DNA of 64,000 nt. It comes from Candidatus Kapaibacterium sp. GTDB lineage: Bacteria; Bacteroidota; Ignavibacteria; Kapaibacteriales; UBA7675. The position numbers were made by a program, and so were the translations under genes. The notes beneath the pieces are model-generated. The model saw nothing but the letters and a program-made list of their open reading frames with translations. It ran no database searches and was not told the origin of the DNA. The stretch is taken from the NCBI GenBank assembly GCA_028284775.1, contig JANQRB010000017.1, forward strand, positions 57,622 to 121,621. Reading direction: 5' to 3'. Below, in pieces: positions 18,299-24,936 of the stretch; position 1 is the first letter of the stretch, and every line of letters starts with the position of its first letter.

Positions 18299-19180
18299 TT
18301 ACAATCCCAACTCGCGCAAGTACTTCTGGTCGGCATTATCGTTAAGTGACCAATAAGGCAAACGTCGTGATTGTTTCAGCGTAGCGTTTTCGACAATGCG
18401 AGAGCCTTCGCGGTACTCATAGGCAAAAATTTTGCGCGGGTAGTCTTCTTCGACCGTAAAACGCCATTGCTTGTCATCGGCCTCGACAAGAAAGGTTTGA
18501 ACATCCCTCTGTATGCCGTCCCAAGAGTAACTGCCTCGGCTGCGGGTCACCCGGGCCTCCATCGCCTGCATCGGGCGATGAAAGAGACGCCCGGTTTCCA
18601 GGGTCTGGTAAAGGATGATGTTACCGGTTGGCATCGGTCTGATAAGCTCGCGGACCGCAATGAACAATTCGTCGGCCCACAGCGCACCAGACACTGTCTC
18701 TATATCGCTGCTTTGATCGCCTTCCGATTCAAAATAGGAAAAGGAGCGGGAGTTCATTCCGGAAGCCGTACGATTTAATTGTTGAAAAGTCTGTCCGCAC
18801 CACTCCTGACTCGTAAAAGTCATTTTCAGCGCCGCGCCCGCTTCAATGCGCTGATCGCCGAGCCGATAAGCTTCCAAAGGCGTAAAGACCGAACTCATCA
18901 GTGAATAATCGTATATCCCTGTTTGGAACTTCTTGACGCGATTGAGCTTCAGAACGTTAATGACGTTCGGGTCGTTGGTGGCTGCCGCGTCGGACTTCAC
19001 CTGACGTCTGAGATTAAAAGGCTCGGTAACATAAATCAGAGCGACTTCAGCTTCACGCTCTTGGCCGTAGCGGCTTTGTGTACTTGCGTAGGTAGAAATC
19101 TCTGCCTTGCCGTCGCCCCAATACGGCCAAAAGTCAGAGGAGAATGCCAATACCAGCGTTACAATTACAGCAGCAGTCAT
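18299..19180 (-). CDS. Exported protein of a conserved Bacteroidota family of unknown function
   Basis: A 293-residue protein whose first 15 residues (MTAAVIVTLVLAFSS) look like a short signal or anchor. The body has the features of a family common in Bacteroidota: 'YWGDGKAEISTYASTQSRYG', 'ALIYVTEPF', 'LKLNRVKKFQTGIYDYSLMSSVF' and 'SQEWCGQTFQQLN'. From memory such proteins are often mislabelled septum formation inhibitor Maf in public annotations; nothing in this sequence supports that enzyme. GGGGG stands about five bases before the ATG. It is followed by the next gene on the same strand's upstream side, the DUF4149-like gene, with 51 bp between, so the two may form an operon. Confidence 0.75.
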   Translation of the reverse strand: MTAAVIVTLVLAFSSDFWPYWGDGKAEISTYASTQSRYGQEREAEVALIYVTEPFNLRRQVKSDAAATNDPNVINVLKLNRVKKFQTGIYDYSLMSSVFTPLEAYRLGDQRIEAGAALKMTFTSQEWCGQTFQQLNRTASGMNSRSFSYFESEGDQSSDIETVSGALWADELFIAVRELIRPMPTGNIILYQTLETGRLFHRPMQAMEARVTRSRGSYSWDGIQRDVQTFLVEADDKQWRFTVEEDYPRKIFAYEYREGSRIVENATLKQSRRLPYWSLNDNADQKYLRELGL

Positions 19181-19231
19181 CGAACCCCCGCGTTGATGAT
19201 CGAAATTGCGGGCTGATCTGCAGTGCCCAGG

Positions 19232-19819
19232 CTAGATACGATCATCGGGCGAAGAAATTTTCAGAGTCTGCATGAGCCAGCGCAGTCCGGCACCCGCCCC
19301 GGACCCGCGCGGAAGCGTATACAAATATGTTTGCCAGCAAAAGAGTATCAGCGCCAGGCCCATGTTGATGCCGACCAGACGCGAATACCAGCGGTGCAAA
19401 TTGTTAAACGCTTCTTTCTGTGGCAACTCGTTGACGGGCGTTGCATCGAAACTGCTGATTTGCGCACGCAGGTCGAGCATTGACTCGCTAATGGGGCCGG
19501 CATAGCTGCACAAGAGGAAGAGCATGACAAAGGCCGGCACGAGGGACGGCCACTTTTTGGCACTGGGACTGTGTCCCGGTCTGAGCAGCAGCCCTGCGAG
19601 GATCAGAAAAGCGGCTACAAACTCAATGATGTTAAGACGGCTTAAGATCGCAACATTAACATCGCCGGCCAGATCACGTGTCAATATCCCGAAAAGGACG
19701 GGCGCCACAGCAGCACCGAACAAGGCGATAGCTCCGAACCACAAGGCGAAACCGACATAAAACAGCAGCATTGAAAGGTAGCGGCGCGGAGAAAAGGGCG
19801 GATTCTCGGGACTGGTCAT
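19232..19819 (-). CDS. DUF4149-like integral membrane protein
   Basis: A 195-residue protein with four predicted membrane spans (around residues 18-42, 62-82, 92-112 and 150-172). The opening 'YVGFALWFGAIALFGAAVAP' has the pattern of the DUF4149/TMEM205 family, which has no assigned function. The start codon lies only a few bases past the T-tract of the tRNA-Gly terminator, and no Shine-Dalgarno is seen. An in-frame ATG 16 codons in (at MLLFYVGFALW) is an alternative start. It may be cotranscribed with the exported protein gene downstream. Confidence 0.7.
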   Translation of the reverse strand: MTSPENPPFSPRRYLSMLLFYVGFALWFGAIALFGAAVAPVLFGILTRDLAGDVNVAILSRLNIIEFVAAFLILAGLLLRPGHSPSAKKWPSLVPAFVMLFLLCSYAGPISESMLDLRAQISSFDATPVNELPQKEAFNNLHRWYSRLVGINMGLALILFCWQTYLYTLPRGSGAGAGLRWLMQTLKISSPDDRI

Positions 19820-19825
19820 ACGGCA

Positions 19826-19871
19826 TAAAAAAATGCCTTACCATCGGGGAAGGAAGTTGATGGTAAGGCAT
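19826..19871 (-). terminator. Rho-independent terminator of tRNA-Gly
   Basis: A perfect 13-bp stem (19833-19845 with 19859-19871, loop of 13) is followed on the minus strand by seven T (A-run 19827-19833 on the plus strand). It lies 36 bp beyond the 3' end of the tRNA. Confidence 0.9.
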
Positions 19872-19907
19872 GCAGCATAAAGAGGAAGAGAACGACTGAA
19901 ATGGGCG

Positions 19908-19979
19908 AGCGGGAAACGAGGCTCGAACTCGCGACCCCAACCTTGGCAAGGTTGTGCTCTACCACTGAGCTATTCCCGC
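19908..19979 (-). tRNA. tRNA-Gly (anticodon GCC)
   Basis: A 72-nt cloverleaf read on the minus strand. The acceptor GCGGGAA pairs with TTCCCGC, D arm GCTC/GAGC, anticodon stem CAACC/GGTTG around the loop TTGCCAA (anticodon GCC), and T arm GCGAG/CTCGT with the loop TTCGAGC. The discriminator base is U. The CCA end is not encoded and must be added after transcription. Confidence 0.97.
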
Positions 19980-20102
19980 TGGTCACGAAATACGTGGGCG
20001 CTAATATAGCCCTATTTCAATGGGCAGGCAAATAATTTTTCATAAATAATTCATCTTTCATTAACTCTTTTGAGTCCAGCGAGCGGAATATAATTCCTGC
20101 TA

Positions 20103-20138
20103 AAAACCGCAAAAATCGCCCGTCAGAGCGATTTTTGC
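20103..20138 (-). terminator. Probable terminator downstream of lpd
   Basis: An 11-bp perfect stem (20109-20119 with 20128-20138, loop of 8) is followed on the minus strand by GGTTTTTAGC. It lies about 125 bp past the lpd stop and before the tRNA. Confidence 0.7.
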
Positions 20139-20261
20139 GAGATATTGTTCATTTGGGTCAGACTGCCATCATCGCGCGAGGCCGCAGCTTTGAACGGCTT
20201 CCGCAGCACTGGAAGCCGCAATTGTGAAAGGATAGCACCGCTCGCGGCCAAATCTGTCAGC

Positions 20262-21665
20262 CTAGAAATTGACAGATTCGCCGACAGCTTCGGCCGCCGC
20301 TTCCATCACAGCTTCGCTGAGTGTCGGGTGGGCATGGACGGTCCGGAAGACTGTCGTGACCGTTGCATCCAGGGAACGGGCAAGGCCCATCTCGGCGATC
20401 AGCTCGGTTACATCGGGGCCGATCATGTGCGCACCCAGTAACTCGCCATACTTGGCGTCAAAGATAAGCTTGACAAATCCCCGCGCTTCACCGATACCGT
20501 GTGCCTTACCATTAGCGGTAAAAGGGAATTTGCCGATCTTCAACTCATGTCCCATTTCGCGCGCTTTGCTTTCGGTAAGGCCAACGCTGGCAACCTGAGG
20601 ATGGCAATAGGTGCAACCCGGAATATTGGAATAATCGACGCCATGGGTCGAATGGCCGGCAATAAATTCGGCAACCGCAATACCTTCGGCCGATGCTTTG
20701 TGCGCCAGCCATGGGGCGCCAGCCACATCGCCGATCGCATAGACTCCCTCGACGCTCGTTCGGCAGTGCTCGTCGATGACAATGTTGGACCGCTCCACCT
20801 TGATGCCGAGCTGCTCCAGGCCCAGATTTTCAACATTTCCCACGACGCCGACGGCATTGAGGGCTATATCGGCCTGCAGAGTTTCCTGCTCGCCGTTTTT
20901 CTTCTCCACGACGACTTCCACACCATCGCCGCTGGCTTTCGCCGAGAGTACTTTGCACTGCGTCAAAATTTTCATGCCGGCCTTTTTGAAATGCCGCGCC
21001 AGTTCCTTCGACACGTCTTCATCTTCAACCGGCAACAGCCGCGGCATCATTTCAACCATTGTGATTTCGGTGCCGAATGCATTATAAAAGTAGGCAAACT
21101 CGGCCCCAATGGCCCCGGCGCCAATCACGACCATTTTCTTCGGCACTTCCGGCAAAATCATAGCTTCGGTGCTGGTAATGACACGCTTGAAATCTACATC
21201 GATCCCCGGAATCATCCTCGGACGCGCGCCCGTGGCGACAATGACATGTTTACAGGAAATCGTGGCGGTAACCTTCCCATTGCTATCCGCAACATCTACT
21301 TCCCCGGGCGACTTGAGCGAACCGTGGCCGGATACGTGCTGCACTTTATACTTCTTAAACAAAAACTGCACGCCATTAGACATGCGATCGGCGACACCGC
21401 GGCTGCGACCGACTACCTTGCTGAAATCAACGCTGACATTCTCAATATTGAATCCCCATTCTGCGGCATGATTCAGAAATTCCATGTGTTCGGCATTTTT
21501 CAAAAGGGCTTTTGTGGGAATACAGCCCCAATTCAGACATATTCCGCCAAGGCGATCACGCTCCACGCAAATGGTTTTCAAACCAAGCTGGGAAGCCCTA
21601 ATTGCTGCAACATATCCACCCGGCCCGCCGCCGATCACGACGACATCGCACTGTAAGCTTTCCAT
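20262..21665 (-). CDS. lpdA: Dihydrolipoyl dehydrogenase (E3)
   Basis: FAD flavoenzyme that reoxidises dihydrolipoamide with NAD+ in 2-oxoacid dehydrogenase and glycine cleavage complexes. The 467-residue protein has the FAD motif GGGPGGYVAA (12-21), redox cysteines 43 and 48 (GGICLNWGCIPTK), the NAD motif IGAGAIGAEFA, 'YAIGDV' and the C-terminal catalytic His446/Glu451 in HAHPTLSE. There is no N-terminal lipoyl domain. It stands apart from E1/E2 genes in this window. TATATTTG (TAnnTTTG form) lies on the minus strand at 21749-21756, about 85 bases before the start, but no TTG is at the right distance. Confidence 0.96.
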   Translation of the reverse strand: MESLQCDVVVIGGGPGGYVAAIRASQLGLKTICVERDRLGGICLNWGCIPTKALLKNAEHMEFLNHAAEWGFNIENVSVDFSKVVGRSRGVADRMSNGVQFLFKKYKVQHVSGHGSLKSPGEVDVADSNGKVTATISCKHVIVATGARPRMIPGIDVDFKRVITSTEAMILPEVPKKMVVIGAGAIGAEFAYFYNAFGTEITMVEMMPRLLPVEDEDVSKELARHFKKAGMKILTQCKVLSAKASGDGVEVVVEKKNGEQETLQADIALNAVGVVGNVENLGLEQLGIKVERSNIVIDEHCRTSVEGVYAIGDVAGAPWLAHKASAEGIAVAEFIAGHSTHGVDYSNIPGCTYCHPQVASVGLTESKAREMGHELKIGKFPFTANGKAHGIGEARGFVKLIFDAKYGELLGAHMIGPDVTELIAEMGLARSLDATVTTVFRTVHAHPTLSEAVMEAAAEAVGESVNF

Positions 21666-22100
21666 AGTTCAGAATTCCCGCATTAGAAAGGTTGAATCAA
21701 TATTCAATTGCGATTGTTGATTCGCTGTTGATTTTAGGTACGAAACCACAAATATACTGAATTTGAGCAACACGCGAATAATGATTGTCAGGCGGGAATG
21801 CGCAGATGCATTGTGAAAAAACGATTGTTTCCATTGGCTTTGTACACGGCAGTTGCTAATTTTGTGGGTCGAGAAATTGTGGATGATCCCCCGGATTATT
21901 TTTCACGCATTGGCGCAACTGAACTTCCGGCGAGTGCCTTTAATCTTGCGGGCGGCCTCACCGCAGTCCGCGGCCTGGGCCGGTTGTACATGCTTTCAGG
22001 AGCGACCCGGCGAATGCCTGTTCCCTCCGATCAATCCTGCGAGCTAATGGATGGTGGCGGCAATCTTTTCAAATGTCTTGCAACCCAGTGGAGAAAGTGA
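21666..22100. other. Divergent intergenic region between lpd and the DNA methyltransferase gene
   Basis: It contains promoter candidates for both sides. A 100-codon open frame on the plus strand (21798-22100) ends exactly at the methyltransferase ATG but has no protein-like character. The methyltransferase would therefore have a leader of about 230 nt. Confidence 0.5.
21834..21864 (+). promoter_or_regulatory. Candidate Bacteroidota-type promoter of the methyltransferase gene
   Basis: TTG at 21834-21836, a 20-bp spacer and TAATTTTG at 21857-21864 fit the TTG/TAnnTTTG pattern of the Bacteroidota primary sigma factor. It is a pattern match only. Confidence 0.4.
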
Positions 22101-23258
22101 ATGCAGAACGGTAGTCCGTTGGCGGAAAATGTAAATCAGGAATCGATCGATGAATTGTACGACGGCCTCGTGGAAGCCGAAGGCGGCCAGGTCGAAGAAA
22201 AGATTGTCTCGAATAGCGCGGAGGTTCTGCAGAATCTCGAACGTTTGTTGAAATTCGACAGTGTCCCTCGCATCAAGCGCGGCATTCAGGCCATCAAAGA
22301 CAGTATTGTAAGTGAATCCCGTACCCGCCAGACACATGAGCTGCCGGCTGACGCCACTTTTACCTATGATTATCTCAGCAGCGAACTCGATCAGATACTC
22401 AATACCCATTCATCCGAACGGATGCATTATTACATACGCCGGCTTAAGAAGGGGCTGACCGAGGTAAAGACATCGCGCATTAATGACATTAATCTCAACA
22501 AGTGGAAAGAATACGACAACATCAACACCGATAGTCTGTGGATGATGGATCGTCGCGATGACTCGGGCGCCCACCTCGGTTGGTATTGGGGCAACTTTGT
22601 TCCGCAGATTCCCCAGCAAATGCTGCTGCGCTATACCAAAAAAGGCGATTGGGTGCTCGATCCCTTTATGGGCAGCGGCACGACGATAATCGAATCCAAG
22701 CGCCTCGGACGTAACAGCATCGGAATCGAAATACAAGAGAGTGTAGCAAAACAGGCGCAGATGCTTGCCCAGTACGAGTCTTCGCAGTTCGAGTCGAAAC
22801 AGCATGTTGTCGTTGGCGACTGTGTTAATTCAAACTATGAAAACATCCTGCATCAGGCCGGCACCGGTAGTGTTCAGCATGTTATTCTACACCCGCCATA
22901 CTGGAATATTCTGCAATTCAGCGACAACCCCAACGATCTCTGCAATGCCGAAACGCTTGAAGATTATCTGAAAATGCTGGGAACTGTGCTGGCAAAATCC
23001 TTCAAAGTTTTAGATCGCGGACGCTACCTTTCGCTCATCGTCGGCGACAAGTATCACAAGGGCGAGCTGATACCACTCGGTTTTTACGCGATGCAGGAAG
23101 CGCTGAAGTGCGGTTTCAGGATGAAATCGATTGTGGTTAAGAACTTCGAAGAGACGCGCGGTAAGATGAACAGTAAAGAACTTTGGCGCTATCGCGCTCT
23201 GGTGGGCGGATTCTACCTCTTCAAGCATGAATACATAATGATTTTCAGAAAACCCTAG
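22101..23258 (+). CDS. Solitary DNA amino-methyltransferase (N6-adenine or N4-cytosine)
   Basis: A 385-residue protein. The SAM-binding motif I is DPFMGSGTT (187-195) inside the typical 'VLDPFMGSGTTIIESKRLGR' context. The catalytic motif IV follows at 264-268 as HPPYW, with His in place of the usual Asp, Asn or Ser. The first 140 residues are charged and helical and probably form a target-recognition or dimerisation region. No endonuclease or specificity gene flanks it, so it looks like an orphan methylase rather than a restriction-modification system. Conserved 'GRYLSLIVGDKYHKGELIPLG' and 'WRYRALVGGFYLFKHEY' mark a family I recall only in outline. GGAG stands eight bases before the ATG. Base specificity cannot be told. 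Confidence 0.85.
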   Translation: MQNGSPLAENVNQESIDELYDGLVEAEGGQVEEKIVSNSAEVLQNLERLLKFDSVPRIKRGIQAIKDSIVSESRTRQTHELPADATFTYDYLSSELDQILNTHSSERMHYYIRRLKKGLTEVKTSRINDINLNKWKEYDNINTDSLWMMDRRDDSGAHLGWYWGNFVPQIPQQMLLRYTKKGDWVLDPFMGSGTTIIESKRLGRNSIGIEIQESVAKQAQMLAQYESSQFESKQHVVVGDCVNSNYENILHQAGTGSVQHVILHPPYWNILQFSDNPNDLCNAETLEDYLKMLGTVLAKSFKVLDRGRYLSLIVGDKYHKGELIPLGFYAMQEALKCGFRMKSIVVKNFEETRGKMNSKELWRYRALVGGFYLFKHEYIMIFRKP

Positions 23259-23523
23259 GCCGATCCGTGGCATAGCTTCTCAGGATTTGTATACCGCCGC
23301 CCTGTCCGGGCGGCAGTTCACCTTGCCCATCGATGTAGTTTTCCCTCCCGCAAGCTTGTGTCTTCGTCGTCAATCAGCAGGTCGGTGAAGGCCGTACAAA
23401 AAAAATCGCAAAAAGTCATACCTGATTGTGACTAATTGACGACGATACAGATTATAGCTCCATACGAATTCGGCACCCCGGGGCAATTCTTAGCCGGAGC
23501 AACCCCGCTGAATCGTCAAATTT

Positions 23524-23592
23524 GGTACTCGTATAGTCCGCAGAAATGCCCGAACGTCGTTCATTTGACATTCGGGCGTTTCTTTTTGCGGA
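23524..23592 (+). repeat. Hairpin element, copy 1, ending in a terminator
   Basis: It begins GGTACTCGTATAGTCCGCAG and then folds as a 12-bp stem (23543-23554 with 23571-23582, one G-T pair), followed by TTTTT. CCGCA (23538-23542) and TGCGG (23587-23591) can extend the stem outward. It is closely related in sequence to copy 2 at 23698-23754. Confidence 0.6.
23543..23587 (+). terminator. Rho-independent terminator, plus strand
   Basis: The 12-bp stem of hairpin element copy 1 followed by five T. It lies about 290 bp after the methyltransferase stop, so it may end that transcript or a separate small RNA. Confidence 0.65.
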
Positions 23593-23697
23593 ATCCTAAA
23601 ATTCCGATTGAGCCTGTGACTTTTATAAGCTGAAGGGATTCTTGCTGACGATATCGGCAATCGTGCCATCGCGACAATCGCAAGAAGACTGAAAATT

Positions 23698-23754
23698 GTA
23701 CTCATATACTCTGCGGGGAAATGCCTGGGACACATAGTGCTCTCAGGCATTTCC
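23698..23754 (+). repeat. Hairpin element, copy 2
   Basis: It begins GTACTCATATACTCTGCGG and contains a perfect 11-bp stem (23717-23727 with 23744-23754, loop of 16). The left arm shares GAAATGCC with copy 1 and the upstream GTACTC-TATA word is shared too. No T-tract follows on the plus strand. Confidence 0.55.
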
Positions 23755-23958
23755 ATCTTAAACCAACCACGCCGCAGCCCTCCTTGCCTCCGGTACTTTT
23801 TCCTCACTCGACACAAATTTTTTATTGATTTGTGTAACCTTTCTTTCTAACTTAAAAAATACGTGTTTCAACGATTAAATATCCTCGTGCTCGAGGCAAC
23901 TATTTCCGACCGGTACATGCAGCATCAATCCAGCGACCTGCAAATTGCGAAACAATCG

Positions 23959-24927
23959 ATGCGTCGATTCTTGCCGGTAGTATTCATCGCCTCGACTTTA
24001 ATGCTGTTCTGGACAGAAATCACCTATGCCCAGATTGAAACACTTAATCCAAATGATCTGATTTCCCAACGTGATGTCAATGCCCACCGTCTGGACAGTC
24101 GATCGCATGCTGTTCATCTGCGTTCCCTGACGAGTGAGCTGCCTAACCTGGATGACCTTGGCCTGGACAAAATGAATTTCGGCGCCAATCTGCTGGCGGT
24201 CTATGATATTCCCCGCGCAATCGAATCCAATCTGCAATTACCCGATTTACAGGGCGATGTCGGAGACATTGTTCAGTTATCACTGCGATTGAGTAATGCC
24301 GGTCAGCAACTGGCGCGCTTGCAGTCGCTGAACGTTATCGGCTTTAAGGCAGTCGTCTCTTTTAAGTCCAGTATCCTGGCGGTCGGCAGTAGCGCGGAAG
24401 CCGGTCGGATCGATGATGGAATTCATCGCATTACAGTAGAAGACCATGAGTACATAAAGAATGGCGGCGGCGCTGTTTTATTCAGCCTGCCCTTGCGCGT
24501 CACACTGGGCGATACTGACGAGGCGCCAATTCGCCTCGACCATTTTGCCTGGATAACTCCGGTCGGTGAGTTGTCATTTGCAAGCTATGCATTCAATGAC
24601 GGCCGAATTTCGATTCCGGATTTCTGGCGTTGGGATGATGGAAGCATTCGCTCTGTCAGCGCAATCGAAGCGGCGAATATTACGATCAGCCCTAATCCCG
24701 TTCTGGATCAGTCCACCATAGTCGTCGATAATATCCGCGGCAAAGAAGCCTCGCTACGCGTCTTTAACCTCCGTGGACAAATTGTACTGGATCTAAGCCA
24801 CCGAATTCCTTCGGATGCCGCCACTGTCAGTATCGATCTTGTTCGAAATCAACTGCCATCGGGTACCTACTACTGCCGCGTGAAAACGGGCGTGGTTTCC
24901 GCTGTGCAGGTTATGGTTTTTGAGTAA
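23959..24927 (+). CDS. Secreted T9SS protein with a cohesin-like domain
   Basis: Starting at the ATG at 23959 the protein opens with a clear signal peptide (MRRFLPVVFIASTLMLFW, cleavage after YAQ). A middle part, 'GDVGDIVQLSLRLSNAGQ' with 'GFKAVVSFKSSILAVG' and 'GIHRITVEDH', has the strand pattern of cohesin-like domains found in surface proteins. The tail, 'ITISPNPVLDQSTIVV', 'ASLRVFNLRGQIVLDL' and 'LPSGTYYCRVKTG', is a T9SS type A sorting domain. It should be exported to the cell surface. It is 9 bp upstream of an OmpA-type barrel gene, and the pair resembles the one at 60.2-64 kb. The role is unknown. Confidence 0.8.
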   Translation: MRRFLPVVFIASTLMLFWTEITYAQIETLNPNDLISQRDVNAHRLDSRSHAVHLRSLTSELPNLDDLGLDKMNFGANLLAVYDIPRAIESNLQLPDLQGDVGDIVQLSLRLSNAGQQLARLQSLNVIGFKAVVSFKSSILAVGSSAEAGRIDDGIHRITVEDHEYIKNGGGAVLFSLPLRVTLGDTDEAPIRLDHFAWITPVGELSFASYAFNDGRISIPDFWRWDDGSIRSVSAIEAANITISPNPVLDQSTIVVDNIRGKEASLRVFNLRGQIVLDLSHRIPSDAATVSIDLVRNQLPSGTYYCRVKTGVVSAVQVMVFE

Positions 24928-24936
24928 TTTCCCCTT

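Larger units (their letters stand above)
23259..23958. other. 700-bp gene-free region with two related hairpin elements
   Basis: Besides the two hairpins listed separately, it holds a GC-rich stem-loop near 23296-23314 and an A-run at about 23398-23407. No gene was recognised. The signal peptide of the next gene begins at 23959; the open frame extends upstream to a GTG at 23863 and an ATG at 23917, but those residues are not signal-like. Confidence 0.5.

Noticed and set aside
18280..18320. GCCCACTGAGATTAC resembling a cobalamin or TPP riboswitch box
   Set aside because: It overlaps the 3' end of a gene, and no other conserved boxes of either riboswitch are nearby.
21798..22100. 100-codon open frame ending just at the methylase ATG
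   Set aside because: No protein-like composition, no ribosome binding site, no family resemblance; better explained as a leader.
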